Assembly (NCBI GenBank): GCA_026214975.1
Contig: CM047817.1
Location: forward strand, 53,750,246 to 53,814,245
DNA length: 64,000 bases
Direction of reading: 5' to 3'
DNA from: Gentiana macrophylla
Lineage: Eukaryota > Streptophyta > Magnoliopsida > Gentianales > Gentianaceae
The translations under genes were made by a program, and so were the position numbers. The first letter of the stretch is position 1; every line of letters starts with the position of its first letter. Of the stretch, positions 36,480 through 48,003 are shown one piece after another. The notes below the pieces were generated by a model. That model saw nothing but the letters and a program-made list of their open reading frames with translations, did no database searches and had not been told where the DNA came from.

Positions 36480-36990
36480 TCATTGACTTGGCTTTATTCA
36501 CTATGAGTGCATGACTCATGGTACACTTGGATATGAGTCGACCTAGCACTGTACTGCCTATTAGGCTTGACTTGGCTATTTTTGTCGGAGCTCGAGTTGT
36601 GAGTCGACTAGCATCGCATCGCCTCTTGGGCTTGACTTGGCTTTTTTGGTCGGAGCTCGTTTTGTGAGTCGACCTAGCACCGCATCGCCTCTTGGAAGCG
36701 ACTTGGCTTTCTAGCCTTACTAGGCTTGTTGGATCTTCGAGTTAGTCCGACATTGCGAACTGTCCTTGTCCAGGTCTAACTGCCCCTTGGGCTTGTTAGA
36801 CTTCCGACTTGGACGTTTGGCCCGACCCTGCGAACCGTCCTTTGTCATGCCTTATTTGACCCCTAGGCTCGTTAGGCTTTTGACTTAGACATTTGGCCCG
36901 ACCATGCGAACCGTCCTTTGTCTTGCCTTATTCGACCCTTAGGCTCGTTAGGCTTTTGACTTGGACTTTCGACCCGACCTTGCGAGTCTT
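36480..36990. repeat. Tandem repeats of about 66-72 bp in LARD interior
   Basis: Two blocks. The first (36480-36720) repeats GAGTCGACCTAGCACCGCAT with CTTGGGCTTGACTTGGCTTT. The second (36740-36990) repeats CGTTAGGCTTTTGACTT with CCCGACC.TGCGAACCGTCC. Copies are imperfect. Confidence 0.75.
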
Positions 36991-37527
36991 CTTTTTGCCT
37001 TATGCATTTCATGCTTTTGGCTGTGCTGAGATTTCCGACTTGCGGAGTTCTCTATTCTTTGTTGTTGCGTAGTAGAAGAGATGCCGCTGGCTATCTCCTT
37101 TTGTTTGTCGAAATCGATGCCCTTTCGGTTGTCGATATATATTTCCGCTACGATGTCCTAGTAATTCTTGTAAAAAAGGCGGTAATACATAACTATCGCT
37201 TAGAATCTCGGTATCGTGGTGTTTCTTTGTCGTTCATGACTCATGACACATGACTGCCAAGAGATTTGGACATGGTCCGAACTCGATGCCTTAGCTTTTT
37301 GGTTCGATGGAACTTTTAGCTTCACTGGATGTCAATCGAAATGATCATGTTTCCCGACCTCGATGCCCTAGTAAATCCTCTCCCTTAGGAGTCAGATTAC
37401 GTCGCTGTCGATTCGGACTTCGATGCCATTGTGTTTTCGTCCCATTAGGGCTTATAAACGTAGTTCCTGTCGATAATGAAGGCGTCCGACTTGCCAATCC
37501 TCGTAGGTACTAGTCAAAAGGTCGCAA

Positions 37528-38165
37528 TAACCATGGGGATAGTTCCTAAAATAAGAAGGCTCGTCCCGCCATGCTCGGCTAGGAGAGTTCCAAGATAAGA
37601 TGGCTTGACCCTCCATTTCGGTAGGGTGAGTTCCCAAAATAAGAAGGCTCGTCCCGCCATGCTCGGCTAGGAGAGTTCCAAGATAAGATGGCTTGACCCT
37701 CCATTTCGGTAGGGTGAGTTCCCAAAACAAGATAGCTCTACCCGCCATTTCGGCTAGGCGAGTTCCGAAACAAGATATCTCTACCCGCCATTTCGGCTAG
37801 GCGAGTTCCAAAATAAGATATCTCTACCCGCCGTTTCGGTAGGGTGAGTTCCAAACAAGATAGCTCTACCCGCCATTTCGGCTAGGTGAGTTCCAAGATA
37901 AGATGGCTCGACCTTCCAAGGGTCGAGTTTCCAAAATAAGATAGTTCCCAAAATAAGAATGCTCGTCCCGCCATGCACGGCTAGGAAAGTTCCAAGATAA
38001 GATGGCTCGACCCTCCGTGGGTCGAGTTCCCAAAATAAGAATGCTCGTCCCGCCATGCACGGCTAGGAGAGTTCCAAAAATAAGAATGCTCGTCCCGCCA
38101 TGCACGGCTAGGAGAGTTCCAAAATAAGAATGCTCGCCCCGCCATGCACGGCTAGGAGAGTTCAA
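37528..38165. repeat. About 44-bp minisatellite, about 14 units
   Basis: The unit reads GCTCGTCCCGCCATGCACGG then CTAGGAGAGTTCCAAAATAA then GAAT. Variants alternate between a CTCGTCCCGCCATGC.CGG type and a CTCGACCCTCCATTTCGG type; the last units are nearly identical. The open frames seen across it on minus (98, 91 and 110 codons) result from the repeat and are not genes. Confidence 0.9.
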
Positions 38166-38459
38166 GTATGATGCCGAGTCGAGCTCGGATTTAGGCAAGA
38201 CGAGTCCGTAGATCTCGGATGCGGTGCTCGATATCTCGAGTCTTTATGGTGCAATGTATTTGTAATAAAAATCATTGCACATATAATAAAGGCTTACAAA
38301 GTATTTAAGAATTTCAAATGACTATTGTAAGAACCTGGAGAGCTAAAGAGATCGGCTCGATCCTTGGAGCTCGAGAACGTGCTTCGTGGATAGCTAGACA
38401 CGGTAGATAATTCGTAGCTTTCTCGGGCGCCACAGCAGCGTCTTTCCGGTGGCAATCAA

Positions 38460-39150
38460 ACCTCAAAACAGTTTCCGATCGGCGTGAAATTTGGATGAAT
38501 TGTTCTTCCCTCACTTTTCTACAATTTGACCGGTGGAATTGTCCTTTCGACGGCTCAATCTCCAGGAATAGGCCGCCGATCCGGCAGCTGCTTTCCAGAA
38601 TCCTGCTGCGGTTTTGGTGCCTGCCGTAACTTTTTTGCCACGATCGAGAAATCAATCGAACTCCGATCGGTCTGAAATTTTGAGGGCTTGTTCGGTCCTC
38701 ATAATCCATGATTCTGACCGGTGGGATTGTTGTTCCAACGGTTGAATCGGCGGGAATAGGCTGCCGATCTGTCTGCTTCCAATTAGGCTTCTGATGCGTT
38801 TTTAATACAGTAGCCACTTCTTTGTGATGATCGGGTGATTAAACGAACTCTGATCGGCCTGAAACTTCTAGGTCTTGTTCGTTCACAATAATACATGATT
38901 CTGAACGGTGGGATTGTTTTTCCAACGGTTGAATCGCTGGGAATAGTCTGCCAATCTGTCTGCCCCCAATTAGGGTTTTGCTGCGTTTTTGATACAGCAA
39001 CAACTTCTTGGAGATGATCGGGCCATTAAACGAACTCTGATCGGCCTGAAATTTTGATGGATCGTTCTTCTCTCCATTTTCTTCGATTTAACCGGAGGAA
39101 TCTGCATTCCAACGGTTTAATCTTCATAAATCAGCCGCCGATCTTGCTGC
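38460..39150. repeat. Four imperfect repeats of about 190 bp
   Basis: GATCGGCCTGAAATTTTGA... CTTGTTCG... TGATTCTGACCGGTGGGATT... CCAACGGTTGAATCG.CGGGAATAG... TGCCGATCTGTCTGC recurs near 38475, 38665, 38850 and 39040. Divergence rises towards the outer copies. The 167-codon minus frame at 38314-38817 spans these repeats and has no recognisable domain. Confidence 0.8.
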
Positions 39151-40756
39151 ATTTTTTGCCTTATTTTCCCATTAACATAATCACCACCACTCCTTGATCC
39201 ATCACCGATAGAAGGCCCTCCTTCTAGCGCCAATGACGATGCTGGATTTCGTCTATGAATAAATCCGGGCCGTTTAATCTAGGGATGATTGAATCAAGGA
39301 TGGTTTTGGGGATGATTTTAGACTGAGCCTGAGAGTCTCTCTCAGGTTGCCTACGTATCCTGTTATGTTCCAGGAATCAAGTCACACGTAGTTCCTGGAA
39401 GTTTATATTTATAGGGAGTTCATTCCCCTAACCCTAAACCATGTCGGTTTGGGTAAAATACAGTATTAGCCTTTTGGGCTTTTACTAGCTTATATGGGCT
39501 TTACCCACTTATGCAAATAACCATATGGACAATGGGCCGTCGTAGCTGTTGCGGACTCTATCCTCGACGCCGACCTGCCCGACTTGGGGTGATCGAGTCC
39601 GGATCTCTCGTCCTACACTGCCCCAAGTCGACTGTCGTACTACCGAGTCAAGGAGCTGACATGCGTGCCTTGACACATGTTTATGATATGAGGACTAACC
39701 GATAGACGACACGTGGAGTGGACTTTGGCCATCCCGAGCTTTCCGACTTGCGGTATCGAGATAGGCCCGACTGTCGCACTTCTCTGATCATGTCGGTTGT
39801 CGATGTCTCAACTCGTAACTCGACCCTTGGGCTATCACTTATTCTTGTCCATGAGGAACATCTCGTGACGCCACGTAGATGTGCGATATTCGGTATCGTC
39901 AAATATTTTATTCAATTTATTATAGCTACTGGTTATAGGTCCATGGTCCCTGGGTTGGCTCCTAACACGCGAGTGTTTTCTCGTTTTGTGGAACCTTGAG
40001 AATAAATTAAATAGTTGGTCTATTTAATGAATATGCTAATATTATTTATTTGGTAAATAATATGTAAAATAGAAAATACATTTTCTACTAAAATAAATGG
40101 CATAGGTGGCGCCATATTTTGTGAGTAAATTAGGAAAAGAAATTTTCCTAGATTATGTCACATGTGTAATTAATTAATTATTTATTTGTTAGATAATTAA
40201 TGAAAAAGAGATAAGAGATGGATTTTATGGGAATTATCTCTTATTTTATAGCAAATATCTTTTCTTTATGGAAATAGGTAAATGTATTGTGAAAAGGATA
40301 ACTCTCTCTTGACTAGTTAATCTCCTATATAAAGAGAGTTCTTCCTAACACAATTTACATTACAATTTGCGCCACCATCATTTAAAAGAAAAGAAAATTT
40401 AGTATCTTGTTCTAGCCATTAGGTGGACGAAAAACTAGGTTTTTTTTCCTGGAGCATATTCAAGGAGGTTCTACTACGAGGATCGACGTCCACCAGTCGT
40501 CACTTGGAGATACAATTCAGAAGACTGCAGCTTCTCGCTTTTGTCGATTGCTTATCTCTCTTCTATTGGGTAAATCTTCAACCTTCTCGTAGTTATGTTA
40601 ATTAATTCTATGAATTAAATCTTGGTAAAATCGCATGCGAATTTAATTCGTAGCTTCCGCTGTGCATGATCGAGTGCCTCGATCGGTGCTGTGAATCAGA
40701 TCTGACGATCAAATTATGGATCGGATCCGGATTCAGGTTTCTGTGTATCCAGCATG

Positions 40757-40768
40757 TGGTATCAGAGC
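40757..40768 (+). promoter_or_regulatory. Primer binding site (tRNA-iMet type)
   Basis: TGGTATCAGAGC, two bases after the CA end of the 5' LTR of the nested copia element. It is where reverse transcription would be primed. Confidence 0.93.
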
Positions 40769-42320
40769 GAGGTTAAAGTGATTTTGCGATCTTGATTGCA
40801 TAATTAATTAATAAGGAGTGGAATTGAATAAAAATTGCATCTTTTATATGTTTATTATATATATGCGTGATTGAATGATTTGGTTTACGAGATGGATTGG
40901 GGATAGTATTTGTTTACCGTTAGATCTATTGTAAACCCACATTTTTCTGGGTATAGGAAATTATGTAATTTATTTGTTCTAATTTAATTTCCTAGTAATT
41001 AGAATTTAAATTAATTCGGCGGCTCGGTTATATTTAAATATTTTCATGGAGTATCCTGACAATGAAGACCTAGGTTTGATTCTCCATGGATGTGAATTTT
41101 AGGAGTTTTCCATAAAAAGGTTATTTTCTGAAGAATAAAGATGTGAATTTTAGGAGTTTTCCATAAAAAAGTTCTTTTCTGAAGAATAAAGAAGAAAAAT
41201 GTGCAGCTAAAGGGGTTCGAACCCACGCTGCAACCATGCGAGAAGATGCGCACAACCAACACAGCTAAAGCTATTTGTTTAAAGAAATGGATCAGTGTAA
41301 TAATATACAAGCAGCGGCAGAAACAATTAGAAATGAGTAAATCCTTTAAACGTAGGGTTTATTTATTTATTTAAATTTAAATTGATAGATTAGATCACGA
41401 GTACCAAGCGGTCCATCTCAGATTGGTTTATTTTTCGCATTTATTTTCTTATGTGATTATTTATGTGATATAACCATGACATGCATCATATTAAATGAAT
41501 TCCACTCCCAAAGATTTGCATACATGTAGAAAATTAATTTTGGCTTTAATTAGACATGTATGAACCGGTAATTAATTTAGATTAATTTAGGTAATTATGT
41601 AAATTAATTGAACAAAGCGGAATTTTATCACGGATATAAAATTCACATGATAAAAATAAAATTCACTTTGGGTAAATTTGTTTTGGGATCTAAAATTCTT
41701 TGAGAATTTTGATTATGTAGTGTCTATATAAATAGGATTTAATAACCAAAATTTTGGAAAGTCATGAAAAAAAAAATAGGACACTAACTAGACGGTATTT
41801 GGAACCGATAAGTTGGTGATTGCTTTTCATGATTTATTGTTTTCGATTATTGGAAAAATTCTGAGATCCTAAACTTTTATCATGACAAGATTAGGACTAT
41901 AAAACTCTTCGGGAATTTTAATTGTGTAGTGTCTACACGAAGATTTCTAAATAATTGATAAATTGGAAAATCATGAATATAGTGTCACTATTTAGACTGT
42001 ATTTGGAACCGATAAACTAGTGGGAGCTTTAAATTTTGTGATTTATTGTTTTTAAATTATTGGGAAATTCATAAGTCCTAATGTATTAGGATTATAAAAT
42101 TCTTGGCATTAGGATTATAAAATTCTTGGTAAATTTTAATTGTGTAGTGTCTACATAAGAAATTTTAATAAATCCATAAAATTGGAAAATCGTGAATAAG
42201 TGACACTACTTAGCGGTATTTGAAACCGATGAACTAGTGGGAGGATTAATATTAAATATTCATGATTTATTCTTTTTCGGATCGTGAAGAAATTTCGAAA
42301 ATCCTAATGAGACTACTTAT
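40769..42320 (+). other. Leader/gag-side region of nested copia, repeat-containing
   Basis: No gag frame is readable. 41092-41193 is a two-copy tandem repeat of 51 bp (GTGAATTTTAGGAGTTTTCC...). 41690-42260 contains three imperfect units with the order AATTCTT.GGAATTTT, ATTGTGTAGTGTCTAC, GGTATTTGGAACCGAT and AACTAGTGGGAG. A single such unit lies at 1745-1960 in copy 1, at a different relative place. Confidence 0.6.
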
Positions 42321-45300
42321 TTTTCAAAATAACGAGTGGGAGTGGAGAATGTGACAACCGACCCCACGGCCTCTCTTGTTGACACAAGAAAGTGAGAGAG
42401 TGGTGACGCCTCGTGCCGTTTGATTTCGCCCCCTAAGTATGGCCTTCACCGCTATCAAAATGCATGGCCTGGTCTCCGAAAGGATAGGATTTTGGGTACT
42501 CGTCGGGTCACCGACCGACCCTAAGGCGGCATAATCGGGGTGTACTTTGAGATCTCGAAACTATAGGTCACACTCACAAGGATATTTTGGAAATATCTTT
42601 CTTTGAAAAGGAAGGTAATCAACAATTAAATGGAGTTGTGCGATTCTTAGATAATTGTTGAGAGAGATCGTCTCAATTTAATCGTCACCTCTTTGACCTA
42701 CATTAAGGCGACCTTTGTAGGTGTGAGATTAAATCCTGGAATGGTAGGATAAAGCGCATGCATGACATCACGTTTATAATTCCCAAATCATTATATGTTG
42801 TGGTGTATAATTTGATTTATATTTCTGTCATAATTTATTTTACAACTACATATCATCTCAAAGTATCTATAGTCCGCTTAAATGATTAGAATTGACTGAT
42901 GATGACTTCGTAAAAGTGGAAAAGTAACAAGAACGTTGAACTTATTAATCGAATGCAATTAATTTTCGGTAGAGGATTCTTCTCTTGAGCCTTCCAACTT
43001 AAGTGACATTGATAAGTATGTCACTTCAGTCACTCGTGTCGAATGAGAGACAAACAAAATTAGTGCAAAGATGACGAGAATGATTTGGTATCAATCTCAC
43101 TAGACATCCCACAATTCATGAGTAGTTTCTACTCAAATGAACAGCTAGTTCACGGCCATTTCCTTTTATATAAATCCAAGAATGGGAAGGTAAATATCTA
43201 CAAGTGCAAGTCATCTAAACTAAATAAGTTAAAGGCTAAACCGAAATATTAATAAAAGAAAATAAAGGATAAGGAAAGTGATTTTGGATCACCGATTTGT
43301 GAATCATAGAGACTTTCTTAACCGCATGAAATTTGACCGGAAGCTAAGTTCTTTTGGGAAGAACAAGATAGCTAGGCATTCATGATTAAAGAGTAGACAA
43401 CGGGGAATTATTTCATTTGAGATAATGTGAGTAATATAAGGAATGAAAATTTCGGAATTTAATCCTTGAATGTCGCAGAAATTTTATTTCTGTTTTCAGA
43501 TTCGTTGGAACAAATGGATTCACTTTCAAGTCAATAATATAGTTGCCTTAAAGAAAGTGAATATGACATTTGTATACGAATCAAGGACTCTGACTTTTGT
43601 CTGATAAAGTCAGAACCACTTAGTAATACTGAAAAGGTATATGTAACACATCATAAGCTATTAAGACAAATGGTTTCCACATTAAGATAAACAATTTTTC
43701 AGCATCTATTAATTAGTGCATGTATCTTAAAGATAAGATTTGAAGGCGGCTAAGGGTGATTCCTATCTCGAGTCTAAGAACACTATCTCTAAGGAAAAAT
43801 GACTATGTAACCTTTCAATTTGGAAAGGTAATAGAGCTGAAGAAGTATCACAACTTGTTCATATTGACCTTCGGGGTCTTATGAAGGATACAAGCTAGTG
43901 GGAGCTTTTGAGTGGTAGACATTTTGTCTGACGACTACTCAAGACGCCGATTAGTTTATCTGAATTTTGGAGAAATCTTTGATATTACCAGAGAAGAGAG
44001 TATTCCATGCTCAGTATTAGGCTATGGCATAGTTTTGGCACTAATGTTTGGCCTACCTCCGAGTGAAATGATTTAACTAATAGTATAAACCATGGATTTC
44101 CTTATATAGTTATTGATATGCTACAATACACTGCTTAACTCAATTAAGATATTGGTTAAAAAAATAACGGTTTACATTTTATGTAAAACCGAGAAGTCTA
44201 CCTAAAAGATGCTTATGAATTTATGGATACTGAGTGAACTACGCTTACTCCACTTCCGTAAATAGAGGCATTTAGCACTTGTTGCTTGAAGGTAGGACCG
44301 GAGGTTTTGCATACACGTTCAGATGGTGACTGCTCGTGAAATGTCTTAATGAGTGAAGGTTGGTTATAAGATTCTAAAGATCGGATAATGGCGGTTGTAC
44401 TATCACAGGCATTCTAGAAGAATGTATAAATAACAACCTTGGACCTTGAAGTAATGTCACTCAAGGAGTTACTATCTGATTTAATCAGACCACATCGAAC
44501 ATTGGTTGTTGGGAATTACGCTGATGAATACTACTGATCTACATCAGAATATCAAGCCACCCAAAGGCAGTGGGAGTATGATTTAACCATTGACTCATTG
44601 TGATTATGCAGAGTTTACAGTCTACTGGGGTGATTGATAACTATGGTCTTTTGGAAGGACTGTACATGATTTTGATAAATAGAGGTTAGTTTAAAACCAA
44701 AAACCTGTAAATAGAGTTTTGGTACTCCAGTTCTTTTCACACTCTTGTAGAACTACCTGAGTATCTCAGGCCAAGTGGGAGTAATTGGATCTACGTGAAG
44801 AAGAATTGAATGAATGAGAAAGTTTACCTTTCAAGGCAAAGCCAAGTGGTCCAGGGGTAATTACCTTAGAAGTAGATAGTTTAATAGGGGTGATGCCCTG
44901 AAACTTTCTCACTACTCAGTCTTGCTTGACTCCATGGAAAGCAGAAAGATTAACATGGGTGATGCCCTAAAACTTTCTTTCCGTACAATGGATCTTAGAC
45001 TCATTCGGAATAGAAGGGTTTTAGCTTAAATTCAATGGCAGATTGACTGCCTATACTTATATCCATTTGTGGATTAAAGCAAACTCTAGGTCATTAAAAG
45101 CCATATGTTTGAAATGTGTGGGCATGACCAGATTACTGATGAGTCTTTTGTAGACGAGAGAATCAATATTGGTAAAGAGTAGACGTTAGTGTAAATGAAA
45201 GGTGACACTGCAACAGTTGTAAGCAACATGAGTGTGTTATCTGAAGTCAGAAACTGATGAGCCAAAGCTTATTTGAATTATAGAAGTGGACTATATTCTT

Positions 45301-46200
45301 AGAAATCGATTCGGTCGAATTCATGAGAACAAGTTGTTGGCCGTATCCCATCCATCTTATTGGTTAAGATGATATAATGCATTTTCGTATGCAACATTCA
45401 ACGAGAGGTTTCCTACCCAACCCCTCACGAAATAATTCTCTTAGTCTTTGAATAAAGAGAAAATGGGGTAGATTCTTTGTTGGATTGAGAAAACCAGGTT
45501 ACTAAAAGTCAATTAAAGTCAAATCTCGGATTCGAGCAATGGATAATAGTACAGTGCATCCTCAAGTACCTTTAATGAACGAGGAATTATATGCTTGAGT
45601 ATTCGGGTGCAAACCTAAGTATTGTTGACTACACTGATTCTGATTTTAAATCAGATTAAGGATGATCGTAAGTCAATCTCGGGCTCCGTGTTTTCTCATA
45701 GTGATGGAGCTATAGTCTGGAGCAATCCAGCACTGCCAATTTGACTCTGTTAGTCGAATACATAGCAGCTTTCGGAGCAGCTAAAGAGGTAGTGTGGCTT
45801 GAGAAGTTCTTTGTTGTATCGGGAAGTGATTCCAGGTCTCGATGAGCCGATACCATTTTACTATGAAAACATTTGAGAGGTAGCTCATGCAAATGATCTT
45901 CGCAGTCACAAAAGGTCAAAAGCATATTGAGGGAGAGTACCACCTGGTCAGACAGATCATGCAGAGAGGCGACGTCTTAAAAGATCACATCAAGCCGACA
46001 ACTTAGTTGATCAGTTTACCAAGTCATGTGGCATCTAATGTCACTGATAAGCGCTTGACGGGTATGAAATTGAGAGATATGTCTCACTTTCTTTAGAGCA
46101 AGTGGGAGAATGTTGTGGATAGATAGAATAAGGGTGTGGTGCTCTAAAAGAAATTGTTGCTTGTCTTTACGGGCAAGTGGGAGATTGTTGGTTGAAGTCT
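42320..46200 (+). pseudogene. Copia pol pseudogene of nested element (copy 2)
   Basis: Collinear with 995-4960. Readable pieces include an integrase start near 43850 (LVHIDL.GL), the region before RNase H near 45390, RNase H near 45550-45830 (SGANLSIVDYTDSDF, SISGSVFSHSDGA, EYIAAFGAAKEVVWL) and the C-terminus near 45930-46030. Stops and single-base indels occur every few dozen codons; the longest frame on either strand is under 90 codons. Copies 1 and 2 share at least one frame-breaking base (GATTAAGGATGATCG at 4497 and 45654), so the defect predates their separation. Confidence 0.7.
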
Positions 46201-46230
46201 CCGAAAGAAAATTGTTGCTTGTCCGTATGG

Positions 46231-46243
46231 GCAAGTGGGAGAT
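46231..46243 (+). promoter_or_regulatory. Polypurine tract, with two upstream copies
   Basis: GCAAGTGGGAGAT precedes the 3' LTR. The motif GAGCAAGTGGGAGA..GTTG appears at about 46098, again in GGGCAAGTGGGAGATTGTTGG at about 46172, and again here. Confidence 0.85.
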
Positions 46244-48003
46244 TGTTGGAAGTAGCACCCGAAAAACAATTTATGTAATTTTTTTACAATTAATAAATAA
46301 CAAATTTATTCTCATCTTATTACTTGCTTCGTGCTTGTAAGTAATACACTATTGAAAACCCCAAGTTGTATCATATATAGCCATATAACATAGTGTGTGT
46401 CACACGTGAGGATTAAGTTTATAGCGATACACTTGAACTGTTAGTCCGTGGTTAACTTAATCAAAGTATGGGGTCTATTGATTAAACCACCATTAATGCG
46501 CCCAGAACACTTTATGGTGTGACCGTCTTATCCGGACCATCGATATTGGTTATCTAAGTGGGGCATTTATATATGATGTAGTCATATAGGACTGGACCGA
46601 TTTAATCTGCATTTCTCATATATTTCTGTGACTGAGAAATCTTATTGAATCACAAGATGATCTATATGGATGAACCTTAATCCTGAAGTGATTGCATACT
46701 CCTACTTGTTTCAAGATAGGATTTGATGTGTTCGTTAATGATCGCTAAGAGGCACGGTCCAAATCTCTTTCACGTTGGCACTATTCTGGAATGAGTGAGT
46801 AAGTGTGTGTCACACATATATGGAATCAATTCCTTCCCGCGGGAAGTAGAAAGACAATCCCCTTATTTGTTAATCCAAGAAACTGATCGATCGGCCGAGT
46901 TCATATTGGTTAGGAACTAATTGATCACTAGTGGGTTGATGGTAATTAAGGATAAGATGTAGTGAAGAAGGTTTACAGAAATAATCCCGCTTCGTTACGG
47001 ATAGTCTTTGGAGGGTTACTATGTATGTAATGATTAAATCAATGGACACTTATTGACTCGACGCTTTGAGAATAAGTCATATCTATAATCGATAGAGTTT
47101 AGTTTTGTAATTATGGTGGCGTAATTCCGGAATTAATAAGCTGAGTAGAAATGTTCTGTTCGATGAATATTTTATTCAATTTATTGTAGCTACTGGTTAT
47201 AGTTCCATGGTCCCCGGGTTGGCTCCTAACACGTGAGTGTTTTCTCATTTTGTGGACACTCAATAATAAATTAAATAGTTGGTCTATTTAATGAATATGC
47301 GAATATTTTTTATTTGGTAAGTAATATGTAAAATAGAAAATAAATTTTCTATTAAAATAAATGGCATAGTTGGCGCCATATTTTGTGAGTAAATTAGGAA
47401 AATAAATTTTCCTTGATTATGTCACATGTGTAATTAATTATTTATTTATTTGTTAGATAATTAATGAGAAAGAGATAAGAGATTGATTTTATGGGAATTA
47501 TCTATTTTGTTATGGCAAATATCTTTTCCTTATGGAAATAGGTAAATGTATTGTGAAAAGGATAACTCTCTCTTGACTAGTTAATTTCCTATATAAAGAG
47601 AGATCCTCCTAACACAATTTACATTACAATTTGCGCCACCATCATCTAAAAGAAAAGAAAATTTAGTTTCTTGTTCTAGCCATTAGGAGGAGGAAAAACT
47701 AGGGTTTTTCTTGGAACATATTCAAGGAGGGTCTTCTACGAGGATCGACGTCCACCAGTAGTCGCTTGGAGATACAATCCGAAAGTCTGCGGCTTCTCCC
47801 TTTTGTCGATTGCTTAGGGTAAATCTTCAACCTTCTCGTAGTTATGTTAATTAATTATGTGAATTAAATCGTGGTAAAATCGCATGTGAATTTAATTCGT
47901 AGCTTCCGCTGTGCGTGATCGAGTGCCTTGATCGGTGCTGTGAATCAGTTCTGACGATCAAATTATGGATCGTATCCAGATTCGGGTTTCTATATATCCA
48001 GTA
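46244..48003 (+). repeat. 3' LTR of nested copia element
   Basis: 1760 bp, TGTTGGAAGTAGC to TATATCCAGTA; the terminal CA has mutated to TA. It contains a TATATAAAGAGAG-type promoter element near 47590 that is also present in the 5' LTR near 40333. Uninterrupted here, unlike the 5' LTR. Confidence 0.92.

Larger units (their letters stand above)
35490..39901 (-). mobile_element. Non-coding LARD-like LTR element, 4412 bp
   Basis: It sits inside the 5' LTR of the nested copia, flanked by a perfect AATAT duplication (35485-35489 and 39902-39906). LTRs are 35490-36157 and 39234-39901, 668 bp each, with TG...CA ends and only scattered differences. Orientation is minus: next to the right-hand LTR the complement reads TTGGCGCTAGAAGGAGGGCC (39214-39233), a Ty3-type primer binding site, and next to the left-hand LTR the complement is TCTGGGGGGCTTA (36158-36170), a polypurine tract. 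The 3.1-kb interior has no gag or pol motif and is largely tandem repeats. It must be mobilised by another Ty3-gypsy element. Confidence 0.93.
34563..48003 (+). mobile_element. Nested Ty1-copia element with 1.76-kb LTRs (copy 2)
   Basis: The 5' LTR runs 34563-40754 (1775 bp once the insertion at 35490-39901 and its duplicated 5 bp are removed); the 3' LTR is 46244-48003 (1760 bp). Both start TGTTGGAAGTAGC and end TATCCAGCA or TATCCAGTA. A tRNA-iMet primer site, TGGTATCAGAGC, lies at 40757-40768, two bases after the LTR. The polypurine tract GCAAGTGGGAGA ends at 46242. A perfect 5-bp duplication GAAAT flanks it (34558-34562, 48004-48008), and both flanks belong to the same host copia element. 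LTRs differ by roughly 5-10 percent by eye. The internal region is coding-dead. Confidence 0.95.

Noticed and set aside
37452..38198. Open frames of 91-110 codons on minus, rich in FWEL/SYLGT repeats
   Set aside because: They are translations of the 44-bp minisatellite.
38314..38817. A 167-codon minus-strand open frame inside the LARD
   Set aside because: It crosses two of the 190-bp repeats, has no domain and shows no homology I can recognise; repeats of GC-rich sequence often stay open by chance.
41213..41224. GGGGTTCGAACC, resembling a tRNA B box
   Set aside because: No A box or cloverleaf could be drawn around it, and it lies in the leader region of a copia element.
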